Below are positions 21,306-29,441 of a stretch of 42,268 nucleotides of DNA, in pieces. Each line of letters starts with the position of its first letter. Position 1 is the stretch's first letter. The notes under the pieces are model-generated. The model saw nothing but the letters and a program-made list of their open reading frames with translations. It had not been told where the DNA came from and did no database searches. This stretch comes from a virus. The DNA is taken from the IMG/VR virus record IMGVR_UViG_3300042979_000002, positions 1 through 42,268 of that record; one strand, 5' to 3'. Position numbers and translations under genes: made by a program.

Positions 21306-22042
21306 GCAGGCTGGAGTGGCATCCCCGCTATCATCGTGATGCCCTGGACGGCATGGAGCGCATGCCTCTGGAAGAGCGCGGCGCTTACACGACTCTCTTG
21401 GACATGATGTACGACCGCGCCGGCCCTGTGCCGGATGAGGATCGCATGCTGGCGGGCCAAATGCTGGTGTCCGTCAGGGGGTGGAAAATCATCCGTGAGC
21501 GCCTGATCACAGCGGGCAAGATCGAGGTCATCGACACCCAACACGGCCCCGCCCTGATCAACGGCCGCGTACGTGAAGAGCTCGAAAAACAGACGAAACG
21601 TTCGCGAAAAAACGCCGAGAGTGGCGCGAAAGGCGGGCGAAACAAGCCGATGATGCCGCCAAAAGTCATTGGAAACAATGACAACGATGAAGCGAACGCT
21701 TTAGCGAAATCCAAGCTAGAGACAGAGACAGATACAAAGGGTTCCGAAGATAAATCTTCGGACGCTCGACGCGTCGTGTCGATCGATCACGATGCCGAGG
21801 CGTGGAGACAGGCGGTCACCCTCCTAACCAGCCAGGGCGGTATGACCCAGGCCAAAGCGCGACCGTTCTTCGGTAGGCTGATCTCGCTCCACAAGCTCGA
21901 ACCCCGCGACCTCCTGCCCTCTCTCGCCAAGGCGACCGTGAGCGGCACCCAGGATCCGCAGAGCTACCTCAGCAGGGCTGCCGAAGCCGTTGCTCGCCGG
22001 AGGAACGAGGACGCGAAGCCCAAACGGGTCGGGTGGGTGTGA
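21302..22042 (+). CDS. DUF1376 replication protein
   Basis: A 246-residue protein. The N-terminal DUF1376 domain is clear (LEWHPRYHRDALDGMERMPL, then GAYTTLLDMMYDRAGPVPDE, GRVREELEKQTKRSRKNAES). A polar low-complexity linker (about 105-160) follows. The C-terminal DnaT/DnaB-loader-like helical domain (AWRQAVTLLTSQGGMTQAKA, GRLISLHKLEPRDLLPSLAK) ends it. In phages such proteins act at the origin and load the helicase. Here the helicase is encoded next. Its linker-coding DNA carries two perfect hairpins and GCGAA repeats, as in lambda O, where the origin lies inside the initiator gene. Confidence 0.85.
   Translation: MSRLEWHPRYHRDALDGMERMPLEERGAYTTLLDMMYDRAGPVPDEDRMLAGQMLVSVRGWKIIRERLITAGKIEVIDTQHGPALINGRVREELEKQTKRSRKNAESGAKGGRNKPMMPPKVIGNNDNDEANALAKSKLETETDTKGSEDKSSDARRVVSIDHDAEAWRQAVTLLTSQGGMTQAKARPFFGRLISLHKLEPRDLLPSLAKATVSGTQDPQSYLSRAAEAVARRRNEDAKPKRVGWV
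21592..21762 (+). other. Candidate replication origin inside the DUF1376 gene
   Basis: This stretch is A-rich compared with flanking genes. It contains CGAA-type repeats (for example 21593-21600, 21604-21610, 21626-21631, 21637-21641, 21692-21697, 21704-21708). Perfect hairpins are GTCATTG-GAAA-CAATGAC (21665-21682) and TCCGAAGA-TAAA-TCTTCGGA (21743-21762), with a smaller AAGCG-AA-CGCTT at 21690-21701. The position in the linker of a lambda-O-like gene supports an origin. Function is inferred. Confidence 0.5.
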
Positions 22043-22320
22043 TGGCGCACAAGACCGACAAGGCCCGAGCGGCGGGCATCAACCCCGGAAACGGCGCGGA
22101 TTACCGGACGACCTGTCCCAAGTGCTCAGCCAACCGGAAAAAGAAGAAAGACCCGTGCCTCCACGTCACCGTCCAGTCGGACGTCATCCTCGTGAAATGC
22201 TGGCACTGCCCCTACGAAGAAGGATTTTTCGATGACCGTGATGGACATCCTCGACGCTCGTGGTCTGGACGTGGAACTGGCGTCGCGCCTCGGCCTGAAC
22301 GGCGCGCCAGGTGGTGGTGA
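22042..22320 (+). CDS. Primase zinc-ribbon protein, overlapping the helicase frame
   Basis: A 92-codon frame beginning at ATG 22042, overlapping the DUF1376 stop. Residues about 25-60 are a T7-primase-type zinc ribbon: CPKCSANRKKKKDPCLHVTV then KCWHCPYEEGFF. This domain normally heads the T7-gp4 type primase-helicase. After about 22231 the residues become a shadow of the helicase frame (Arg/Gly-rich). The zinc ribbon is thus separated from TOPRIM and helicase by a frame change, at GGATTTTTC. It may be a separate subunit or reach the next frame by a frameshift. Confidence 0.75.
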   Translation: MAHKTDKARAAGINPGNGADYRTTCPKCSANRKKKKDPCLHVTVQSDVILVKCWHCPYEEGFFDDRDGHPRRSWSGRGTGVAPRPERRARWW

Positions 22321-23710
22321 AGTCCTGCAGATCGACTTCCGGCGCGGCGATGATGTCGTCCGGCGAAAGTTCAAGCGCATGGGCGAGGTGCCTGAGGGCG
22401 CGCCCCGCTACTGGCAGGAGCCGAAAGGCGGCGCCAAGATCGCTTGGAACGAGGATGCGCTGAAGGATCAAAGCCTGTCTGGCCCTCTGGTGATCACCGA
22501 GGGCGAGATCGACGCCGCCACGGCGATCCAGTGCGGCTTCCTGCGCACCATCAGCGTGCCTGACGGTGCCCCGCCACCAGGCGAGCGGTCGGCGGAGGAC
22601 CTAGAGGCCAGCGCCAAATACGACTGGTTGCGTGAGCTCAAGCCCTTTCTGTCACGCGAGGCTGTGCCCGAGGTGATCCTCGCGACCGACGGCGATGAGA
22701 ACGGGGCGGCACTGCTGCAAGACCTGTCGATCCAGCTGGGCCGGTTTCGCTGTAAGTTCGTGACTTATCCTAAGGCGCGCGACCCAGAGGCACGCGGCCG
22801 GCCACGTCTGAAAGACCTGAACGAGGTCCTTCAGGATTATGGGCAGAAGGGCGTTATCGAGACCCTTAACCGCGCGCAATGGATCAAGGTTGAGGGCGTC
22901 CACCGAATGAGCGAGCTGCCGCCGCTCCCGAAACAGGTGATCTATGAACCGCGCCCCAGCCGGTTCGCCAACTTCCGCCACAACTTCAAGGTCCGGCTGG
23001 GCGACTTTTCAGTCATCACCGGCACGCCAGGCTTCGGCAAGACCAGCTTCGCCAACGACGTGATGTGCGGGATCGCCCAGGACAATGACCTGACGATTGC
23101 ATGGGCGTCATTCGAGCAGGAGCCTCAGCGCGACCACAAGCGGAACCTTCGTTCTTGGTTTATCGGCTTTCCCGACCATCGCGCGAAGCCCGAGCAGGTC
23201 GATGCAGCCGATCGCTGGATCGACGAGCGTCACGTCTTCATCGTCCCAAGCGAGGACGAGGATGCTGATCTCGAATGGCTCCTGGACAAGATGGAGGCCT
23301 CGGTCGTTCGCTACGGCGCCAGCATCATCATGATCGACCCATGGAACGAGCTGGAGCACAGCCGAAAGCACGGGGAGACAGAGACAGAATACACCGGTCG
23401 GGCGATCCGAGCGCTGAAGCGGTTCGCCAAGGCTTTTCGGGTCCACATCTGCGTTATCGCCCACCCCACAAAGTCGGTGAAGGACAGCGACGGCAAGTAC
23501 AAGATGCCGACCCTCTACGACATCGCGGGCTCGGCGAACTGGTACAACAAATGCGACTTGGGTGTGATCGTTCATCGTGAGACGGAGGAGACCACGCTGA
23601 TAAAGGTTCAGAAGAGCCGATATCACGAAACCATTGGAAAGCCTGGTGAAGTGCTGATGTCGTTCTCAACCGACGCGAGGCAGTTCATCGAGACGGAGAA
23701 AGTCGCATGA
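22232..23710 (+). CDS. T7 gp4-type primase-helicase (TOPRIM + DnaB-like helicase)
   Basis: A 492-residue protein. The TOPRIM part has VITEGEIDAATA (Glu90) and ILATDGDENGAALL (about 145-160). A RecA-fold helicase follows with Walker A ITGTPGFGKTSF (about 260-272), a Walker B-like IIMIDPWNEL, and a VIAHPTKS motif. The N-terminus lacks the zinc ribbon that the preceding ORF supplies in another frame. AAGGA stands nine bases before ATG 22232, so it can be started on its own. It should unwind phage DNA and, with the zinc part, make primers. The end overlaps the next gene by ATGA. Confidence 0.9.
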   Translation: MTVMDILDARGLDVELASRLGLNGAPGGGEVLQIDFRRGDDVVRRKFKRMGEVPEGAPRYWQEPKGGAKIAWNEDALKDQSLSGPLVITEGEIDAATAIQCGFLRTISVPDGAPPPGERSAEDLEASAKYDWLRELKPFLSREAVPEVILATDGDENGAALLQDLSIQLGRFRCKFVTYPKARDPEARGRPRLKDLNEVLQDYGQKGVIETLNRAQWIKVEGVHRMSELPPLPKQVIYEPRPSRFANFRHNFKVRLGDFSVITGTPGFGKTSFANDVMCGIAQDNDLTIAWASFEQEPQRDHKRNLRSWFIGFPDHRAKPEQVDAADRWIDERHVFIVPSEDEDADLEWLLDKMEASVVRYGASIIMIDPWNELEHSRKHGETETEYTGRAIRALKRFAKAFRVHICVIAHPTKSVKDSDGKYKMPTLYDIAGSANWYNKCDLGVIVHRETEETTLIKVQKSRYHETIGKPGEVLMSFSTDARQFIETEKVA

Positions 23711-23895
23711 CTATCGCCAACGACGGCACATACCGCGTTCTCGCTGATGGGCTGATCAGCCAAGCCGAACAACTGCCCCGAAAACACCCCGCCGTTCAGT
23801 GTCTGCGAGACGCCGCCGCGTCGCTGTTGGATGCCGACATGCACCTCTCAGCGGCCAATGATGCCGGCCCGGACCGAAAAGGCGCAGCCGCATGA
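23707..23895 (+). CDS. Hypothetical protein (62 aa)
   Basis: Small protein overlapping both neighbours (ATGA at each end). It is helical (LADGLISQAEQLPRKHPAVQ, LRDAAASLLDADMHLSAAND). No family recognised. It is one of the accessory ORFs of the early-right operon, directly after the primase-helicase. Confidence 0.6.
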   Translation: MTIANDGTYRVLADGLISQAEQLPRKHPAVQCLRDAAASLLDADMHLSAANDAGPDRKGAAA

Positions 23896-24713
23896 GCAAG
23901 CAATCGAAACAGCGGGCCCGCCTCCGCAAGGGCCGCTACGCCAAGCCGTCCCCGCCCCGGATGATCGGGGCCAACGACAACCACCCGGCAGCGGTGAACG
24001 ACAACGCGGCGCCGGTGACGATTCGGGGCGTTCGGCTGACGCAGGGCCAGGCCTATCGCTTCGCCAAGGCCCAGGACGATCTGGCAAGCGAGAGCCTGGA
24101 GACGCGCCGCGCCGGTCACCGTGCTCTGGAACTTCTGGATGCCGAGCTGGGCGCCAAGGTGCTGGCGGACAATGTCGGTGACGCCTTGGAAGAGCGGCGG
24201 GGCCTCGAAGCCCTGCGCGGCATCGTCATCGACAAGTCGAATGTCGAGGGCGCCGTCGGTGCGCCGCGTATCGCCCGCGATGGTCTGGAAACCTTGCTGA
24301 CCGCCAACTCCATCAGCCGGACCCAGCACGCCGCCGGCCTGCTCTACCGCGCCGACTATGAGCGGATCGATCCTGAGAAGATGCTGACCCCGCCCCAGTT
24401 GGACCCGGAGAAGCTAAATGTCGTCCGCGGCGGCGACGGCTGGGACCACAAGCGCCGGGAGATCGAGGAACGGGTCTTCGGCATCCACCTCATGATCTGC
24501 GGCGTCGATGCGCCGACGGAGACGGAGCGTCGGGCCCTGCCCCGGCTGCCGCCAAATCACCCGGCCATGCGGGCGATCCATGCCCTGGTCGAGATCGCGG
24601 GAAAGGGGGCAAACCTCGGCGACATGACCAGCAGCGGATCGGTGAAGGCGCGCATCCGCGAGGACTTGATTTTCGCGCTGGACGCGTGCGCAATCAGCTA
24701 CGGCTTGGAGTGA
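23892..24713 (+). CDS. Phage protein with DUF6456-like C-terminus
   Basis: A 273-residue protein. The N-terminus is basic and low-complexity (KQRARLRKGRYAKPSPPRMI). The middle includes AARAGH-like helices and AGLLYRADYERIDPEKM. The C-terminus ends with KARIREDLIFALDACAISYG. The AGLLYRADYE and ALDACAISYG segments resemble DUF6456, a small alphaproteobacterial DNA-linked domain. Because it is the last real early-right gene before the late operon, a role as late activator or antiterminator is possible, but I cannot show it. It overlaps the previous gene by ATGA. Confidence 0.6.
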   Translation: MSKQSKQRARLRKGRYAKPSPPRMIGANDNHPAAVNDNAAPVTIRGVRLTQGQAYRFAKAQDDLASESLETRRAGHRALELLDAELGAKVLADNVGDALEERRGLEALRGIVIDKSNVEGAVGAPRIARDGLETLLTANSISRTQHAAGLLYRADYERIDPEKMLTPPQLDPEKLNVVRGGDGWDHKRREIEERVFGIHLMICGVDAPTETERRALPRLPPNHPAMRAIHALVEIAGKGANLGDMTSSGSVKARIREDLIFALDACAISYGLE

Positions 24714-24721
24714 TCACTGAA

Positions 24722-25105
24722 ATGTTCGCAGCAGCGATTTTTGCGTCAGCGCTTGCTCTCCCGTCAGGGCAAACCGAAACGCTAACTCGAGAAGGAAGGG
24801 CCATCAGTCATGCAGCCCGAAATCTTTGTCGAATGGATACCCAGGATGCAGCGAAGCGGTCGGCGATAAACGACCTGAAGATCAGCCCGGCCGAACTCTG
24901 TCGCTGCAACATTGAGGAAACGGTCTTTTCTTTGGAAGGAACCACGCCCGGAGCTACATTCGCGTCCTACATCGAGCGAACATCGCAAGCGGCTGACGGC
25001 GCATTTGTATCAGACGACGAGCGTAGGTCGCTGAATGCGTTCTTCGAGGCTTATCAGCGGGCCAACGAAAACTGTGTATCGCGAATGGTGCCCCCATCGT
25101 CTTGA
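24722..25105 (+). CDS. Secreted hypothetical protein (127 aa)
   Basis: Exported protein. The signal peptide MFAAAIFASALALPSGQ is followed by a mature domain with several Cys (NLCRMD, ELCRCN, ENCVSR) that could pair in the periplasm. Helical stretches include SYIERTSQAADGAFVSDDER. The base composition is less GC-rich than the early genes around it. It ends just before the intrinsic terminator at 25158. I see no homology. It may be a lysogenic-conversion gene (moron), but expression is uncertain. Confidence 0.6.
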   Translation: MFAAAIFASALALPSGQTETLTREGRAISHAARNLCRMDTQDAAKRSAINDLKISPAELCRCNIEETVFSLEGTTPGATFASYIERTSQAADGAFVSDDERRSLNAFFEAYQRANENCVSRMVPPSS

Positions 25106-25157
25106 CACCGGAAGTTTAATCGCGGACACACGCCAAGAGCGCAAGACGCGCCCGATC

Positions 25158-25187
25158 AGCCCCGACCCGCAACGGACGGGGCTTTTT
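25158..25187 (+). terminator. Intrinsic terminator of the early-right operon
   Basis: AGCCCCG (25158-25164) pairs perfectly with CGGGGCT (25177-25183), with a 12-base loop, and TTTTT follows (25183-25187). It faces rightward after the secreted-protein gene. It should block transcription into the terminase region unless an antiterminator acts. The remaining bases of the gap 25106-25229 hold no gene that I can support. Confidence 0.85.
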
Positions 25188-25229
25188 CGTGGGCGAAAGC
25201 AATGCGAGACCGTTGATCGGGCCCGGGCT

Positions 25230-25787
25230 TCATCGGCCTAAAATGATATGGGACGCATCGCTAATGCGATCCGAGTGGTCGAACAGCCGATAGTGCGCGT
25301 GACGTAGGCGCTCGATGACTAACGGAGCAAATCGGACCGCGTCGCGAACGTCATCCTTGGGAACGGACCAAGTCGTAGGTTTTGGATGGTCAACCAGCTG
25401 TCTGTAGGTGTCGAGCTCCTCAGCTAGCGCAGACTCCTCTGCGGACAGAGTGATAGGCCCACCATATTCAAGGCGTCCTGCCGCCTGGATCGCAGCGACT
25501 GCCTCAGCGAACGAAAGGGTCCGCTCCGCGGGATAGGTGAGCTCCGGCCGCGCATCCCGCTCGCGCAAGTACTCAATATGCTTGCCAGCTAACTTTTCTG
25601 GATACGCTCCCACACCAGCGGATCCGACCAGAGCGCCGATCATAGCTGCCAAGCTCGAAAGGTGAGCGCATCTCACCGCGTCGAGCAGTCGGTTCGGGTC
25701 AACGTGCGCGGCAATGATATGTTCGGCGCATCGCTCCAACTGCTGGACGCAGGTCGTTTCGATGTCGATGCGAAGATAAGCCGTCAT
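25230..25787 (-). CDS. Unknown reverse-strand protein (185 aa)
   Basis: An unrecognised helical protein read against its neighbours. Features: N-terminal LRIDIETTCVQQLERCAEHI, HVDPNRLLDAVRCAHLSSLA, a Gly/Ala-rich hydrophobic stretch (MIGALVGSAGVGAYPEKLAG), EYLRERDARPELTYPAERTL, and a C-terminus with PLVIERLRHAHYRLFDHSDR. It is convergent with the early genes and starts only 15 bases before TerS. Its coding DNA is less GC-rich than the structural genes. Placement between early and late operons is typical of a moron gene, such as an anti-phage or host-interaction factor; no such function is shown. Confidence 0.7.
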   Translation of the reverse strand: MTAYLRIDIETTCVQQLERCAEHIIAAHVDPNRLLDAVRCAHLSSLAAMIGALVGSAGVGAYPEKLAGKHIEYLRERDARPELTYPAERTLSFAEAVAAIQAAGRLEYGGPITLSAEESALAEELDTYRQLVDHPKPTTWSVPKDDVRDAVRFAPLVIERLRHAHYRLFDHSDRISDASHIILGR

Positions 25788-25802
25788 GGAAGAGTCGCTG
25801 TT

Positions 25803-26255
25803 TTGCCAGTCCTAGAAAATGCACGTCATGAGCGGTTCGCCCAAGCTTTAGCGAAAGGCGAAACAGCGACCGCTGCCTATGAGCAGGCCGGATATGAGCC
25901 GAACGACGGCAACGCCACCCGCCTGAAAGGAAATGACAGGATCGAGGCCCGTGTCGCCGAAATCCTTGAGCGCGCTGCCATGCGTGCCGAAATCACGGTC
26001 GCTGGCATCTCCGAACGACTGCTCATGATCGCCGACAAGGGCGAGAAGCTGTCCGAGGCATCCGGTCTGTCTGTCGCCCGCGCCTCGCTCATGGATGTCG
26101 CCAAGCTGAATGGTCTCGTCGTCGATAAGCGCGAGATGTTCGGCAAGGGCGGCGGCCCCATCGAATACACCAACATGACGGAGGCTGAGATTGACGCTCG
26201 CCTCGCCGCTCTCGCCGGAGGCTCTGAGCCGGCTCCCCCTTCCTCAGAAGATTGA
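25803..26255 (+). CDS. terS: Terminase small subunit
   Basis: A 150-residue DNA-recognition subunit of the packaging motor. PVLENARHERFAQALAKGET then AYEQAGYEPNDGNATRLKGN is the typical N-terminal HTH region. ARVAEILERAAMRAEIT and a Gly-rich C-terminus follow. The start is TTG 25803, supported by GGAAGAG (25788-25794) eight bases upstream and by the family's N-terminus; earlier starts lie inside the reverse gene. The gene ends overlapping TerL by 65 bases. It should bind the pac or cos region and recruit TerL. Confidence 0.82.
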   Translation: MPVLENARHERFAQALAKGETATAAYEQAGYEPNDGNATRLKGNDRIEARVAEILERAAMRAEITVAGISERLLMIADKGEKLSEASGLSVARASLMDVAKLNGLVVDKREMFGKGGGPIEYTNMTEAEIDARLAALAGGSEPAPPSSED

Positions 26256-27747
26256 AGCCCTCGCCCTTTTGGAGCGCCGGGCCGAACTGGTCAGGCAACG
26301 GGAAGCAGAAGAAGGCCGAGAAGCCGAGCGCCGCCGCCTTGAGCGCGACTTCTTCGCCATCCGTGAGCGCTGCGAGAGCCTAGCCGGGTTCGTCCGCGAG
26401 GCCTGGCGCGTGCTGGAGCCGAACACGCCGCTGGTCTGGAACTGGCACCTCGACGCGCTCTGCCTCCACCTCGAAGCCGTGACCGACGGCCGGATCAACC
26501 GTCTGGCGGTCAACATCCCGCCCGGCTCGTCCAAGTCGATGATCGTCTCGGTGCTGTGGCCCGCCTGGGAATGGGGGCCGCGGGGCCTGCGCTCGATGCG
26601 CTACCTCACCACGTCCTTCGCCGAAGACAGCGTGAAGCGGGACACCCGCAAGCACCGGGATCTGACGCTGTCGGACTGGTATCGATCGCTGTGGCCCGAA
26701 GTCGTTCTTGTCCGCACCGGCGAGATGAGCTTCGCCAACCAGGACACCGGCACCCGCGAGGGCACCGCCTTCGGATCGCTGACCTCGAAGCGCGGCAACC
26801 GCCTCATCATTGATGACCCGCACTCGACCAAGACCGCCGAGAGCGACACCGAGCGGGCCAGCACCGTCCGTCAGTTCCGCGAAGGCTCGCTCAACCGCCT
26901 GAACGACCAGGAACGCGACGCCATCGTCGTGGTGATGCAGCGTCTGCACGAACAGGACGTCACCGGCGCCCTGATGAAGCTGGGCCTCGGCTTCGTTCTG
27001 CTGATGCTGCCGATGGAGTTCGAACCGCAGCGCCGGTGCTCCACGTCGATCGGCTGGACCGACCCTCGCACCGAAGAAGGCGAGCTGCTCGACCCCGTCC
27101 GCTTCCCCCGCAAGGTGGTGGACGACCTGAAAAAGGGCCTGGGTTCCTATGCCTACGCCGGACAGTATCAGCAGCGGCCGGCCCCTCGTGATGGCGGACT
27201 GTTTAAGCGGTCCTGGCTTCCCGTCGTCGACGCCCTGCCCAATGACATCGTGTCATGGTGCCGGGCCTGGGACATTGGGGCGACCAAGGGAGGGGGCGAC
27301 CCGACAGCCGGGGTGAAGGTCGGCAGGGGGCGGGATGGTATCTTCTATGTCGTCGACGTCGCCCACGGTCAGGAAGGCCCGGCCGAAGTCGAGCGGATGA
27401 TACTGGCCACCGCTACCTTGGACGGGACAGGCGTCACCCTTCGGCTTCCACAAGACCCCGGTGCCGCCGGTAAGGCCTATGCCCAGACGCTGATCAAGCT
27501 GCTCGCCGGCTATCCAGTGAAAGCCGTCGCCCCGACCGGTGACAAGACCACTCGCGCCACCCCTGCGGCGGCACAGGCCGAAGCCGGCAACGTCCGCCTT
27601 CTTCGCGGCTCTTGGAATGACCGCTTCATCGACGAGCTGTGCACCTTCCCTGCCGGCGCGCACGACGATCAGGTCGACGCCTTCGCGGACGCGATCAACG
27701 AGCTCGCTCTCGGCGCCATTGGCCTCGACATCGACGCCCTGCTCTGA
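26191..27747 (+). CDS. terL: Terminase large subunit
   Basis: The DNA packaging ATPase and nuclease, 518 residues from TTG 26191. Walker A is VNIPPGSSKSM (about 105-115) and Walker B is RLIIDDPHS (about 207-215). A coupling region is VVVMQRLHEQDV. The nuclease domain starts at CRAWDIGATKGGGDPTAG (about 357) and ends with GAHDDQVDAFADAI near residue 495. It overlaps TerS. It cleaves concatemers and drives DNA into the prohead through the portal encoded next. Confidence 0.95.
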   Translation: MTLASPLSPEALSRLPLPQKIEALALLERRAELVRQREAEEGREAERRRLERDFFAIRERCESLAGFVREAWRVLEPNTPLVWNWHLDALCLHLEAVTDGRINRLAVNIPPGSSKSMIVSVLWPAWEWGPRGLRSMRYLTTSFAEDSVKRDTRKHRDLTLSDWYRSLWPEVVLVRTGEMSFANQDTGTREGTAFGSLTSKRGNRLIIDDPHSTKTAESDTERASTVRQFREGSLNRLNDQERDAIVVVMQRLHEQDVTGALMKLGLGFVLLMLPMEFEPQRRCSTSIGWTDPRTEEGELLDPVRFPRKVVDDLKKGLGSYAYAGQYQQRPAPRDGGLFKRSWLPVVDALPNDIVSWCRAWDIGATKGGGDPTAGVKVGRGRDGIFYVVDVAHGQEGPAEVERMILATATLDGTGVTLRLPQDPGAAGKAYAQTLIKLLAGYPVKAVAPTGDKTTRATPAAAQAEAGNVRLLRGSWNDRFIDELCTFPAGAHDDQVDAFADAINELALGAIGLDIDALL

Positions 27748-27757
27748 GGACTAATCC

Positions 27758-29110
27758 ATGGGTGAAGTCGTGATGATCGGCGACGGGCTCGCCAATGCGC
27801 TGTCGGGCCTCAACACCGAGCGGGACAAGGCGGCGCACAGCTACTACGCCGAGCCCACCATTGACGCGCTGGAGCTGGTCAACGCCTATCGCGGGTCTTG
27901 GATGGCGAAGAAGATCGTGGACATCCCCGCGATGGACAGCTGCCGCAACTGGCGCGGCTGGCAGGCGGATCAAGCCGACATCGCACTCATCGAGGCCGAG
28001 GAGAAGCGCCTCAACGTGCGCGGCAAGGTGTTGGAGGCCCGCAAGAAGGCCCGGCTGTTCGGTGGCGCCGCCGTCTATGCCGACTTCGGGGATGACGCGT
28101 CTCGGCCGCTGGATCTGGACCGGGTCCAAAAAGGCGGCATCCGCTTCCTGACCGTGTTCACGCCTCGGCAGCTTGTTCCCGGAGAGATCGACACCGATCC
28201 CATGTCCGAGTTCTTCGGGATGCCGAAGGAGTTCACCATCGCCGGCGGCGCCACAGGCCAAGCACGTATCCACCCTTCCCGCCTGACCGTCTTCGTCGGC
28301 AACGACCTGCCCGACCACGACATCACCGCCTCAGCGTTCGGCTGGGGCGACAGCGTTCTGGTCTCCGTCATGCAGGCGGTGAAGCAGGCCGAGAGCGCAT
28401 CCGCGAACATCAACAGCCTGATCTACGAGGCCAACGTCGATGTCGTGTCGATCGAGGGCCTGAGCGAAATCCTCAAGCTGCCGGGCGGCGAGGACAAGGT
28501 GCGCGGCCTCCTGCAGATGAACCTGGACGCCAAGTCCAACCTCCGCGCCCTCGTCCTCGACGCCAAGAACACCTATCAGCGCAAGGCCGTCAGCTTCGGC
28601 TCCCTGCCCGATCTGATGGACCGCTTCGACCAGCACGCAGCCGGCGCCGCAGATATCCCGATGACCCGCTTCATGGGGATGTCGCCCGGTGGCTTGAACA
28701 GCGCCGGAGAGAGCGATCTCCGAAACTACTACGACCGCGTCTCTTCAGGTCAGACCCTGGAGATGGGCCCGGCCATGATGCGGCTGGACGAGGCCCTGAT
28801 CCGCTCCGCGACCGGCGCCCGTGATCCGGCCATTCACTACGAGTGGAACCCGCTGTGGCAGCTGAGCGAAAAGGACAAGGCCGACATCTTCAAGACGAAG
28901 GCGGACGCCGCGCGAACTCTCGCCGGGACAGGCGGGACGTCGGAGCCGATCATCCCGCTTGAGGCCCTGTCCGACGCTCTGGTCAACGAGTTCGTCGAAG
29001 ACGGCGCGCTGGCTGGGCTAGAAGGCGCCATTGAGGACTATGGAAAGCTCAGCGAGCAGGAAGAGGACGACGAGGGCGAGGTGGCAGCTCTCGGGGCCCC
29101 TGTCGCCTAG
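27758..29110 (+). CDS. Portal protein (DUF1073 type)
   Basis: A 450-residue portal of the DUF1073 (phage_portal_3-like) family. The N-terminus (YRGSWMAKKIVDIPAMDSCR, NWRGWQAD), FGGAAVYADFGDD, the loop FTPRQLVPGEIDTDP, and the helical region RFMGMSPGGLNSAGESDLRN fit the family. The C-terminus is acidic and disordered. It should form the twelve-fold ring at one capsid vertex that TerL uses for packaging. ATG 27758 is ten bases after TerL. Confidence 0.9.
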   Translation: MGEVVMIGDGLANALSGLNTERDKAAHSYYAEPTIDALELVNAYRGSWMAKKIVDIPAMDSCRNWRGWQADQADIALIEAEEKRLNVRGKVLEARKKARLFGGAAVYADFGDDASRPLDLDRVQKGGIRFLTVFTPRQLVPGEIDTDPMSEFFGMPKEFTIAGGATGQARIHPSRLTVFVGNDLPDHDITASAFGWGDSVLVSVMQAVKQAESASANINSLIYEANVDVVSIEGLSEILKLPGGEDKVRGLLQMNLDAKSNLRALVLDAKNTYQRKAVSFGSLPDLMDRFDQHAAGAADIPMTRFMGMSPGGLNSAGESDLRNYYDRVSSGQTLEMGPAMMRLDEALIRSATGARDPAIHYEWNPLWQLSEKDKADIFKTKADAARTLAGTGGTSEPIIPLEALSDALVNEFVEDGALAGLEGAIEDYGKLSEQEEDDEGEVAALGAPVA

Positions 29111-29139
29111 CATCAGCCCAACGCGAGCGTCACCGGGGC

Positions 29140-29376
29140 CTAGCCCTGCTGAGTTAACACAAGCAGCTTCCAGCGAATGGCCCCCTGAGATGTGGAATGC
29201 TGGCGATGGTTCTGGGTCGGGAGCTGCACGTTCTTGTTCGAGGCGATTTCGTCGCCACAACCTTGGCAGCGATAGATGCCGGCGTAGTCCGGCGTTTCGC
29301 CAGGCTTCCAGATCTTTTCCCAAGCCGCGTGGGGGTTCGCCTTCACCACAAGGTTCTCGTCTCGATAAAGCGCCAT
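29140..29376 (-). CDS. Small CxxC protein on the opposite strand (protein L-like)
   Basis: A 78-residue protein encoded against the late operon between portal and protease. Features: ALYRDENLVVKANPHAAWEK, then YAGIYRCQGCGDEIASNKNV, then LPTQNHRQHSTSQGAIRWKL. It resembles a small bacterial family I know by pattern, in which a CxxC knuckle and a conserved His make a zinc-binding unit. A ribosome site GAAGAG precedes ATG 29376. Reverse orientation suggests a moron with its own promoter. Role unknown. Confidence 0.75.
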   Translation of the reverse strand: MALYRDENLVVKANPHAAWEKIWKPGETPDYAGIYRCQGCGDEIASNKNVQLPTQNHRQHSTSQGAIRWKLLVLTQQG

Positions 29377-29441
29377 TGTTTCTCTTCTCGGTAGTGGTGC
29401 CGGCATCCAGACACAACTCCCGATAAGAGTCGAGGCGCATC

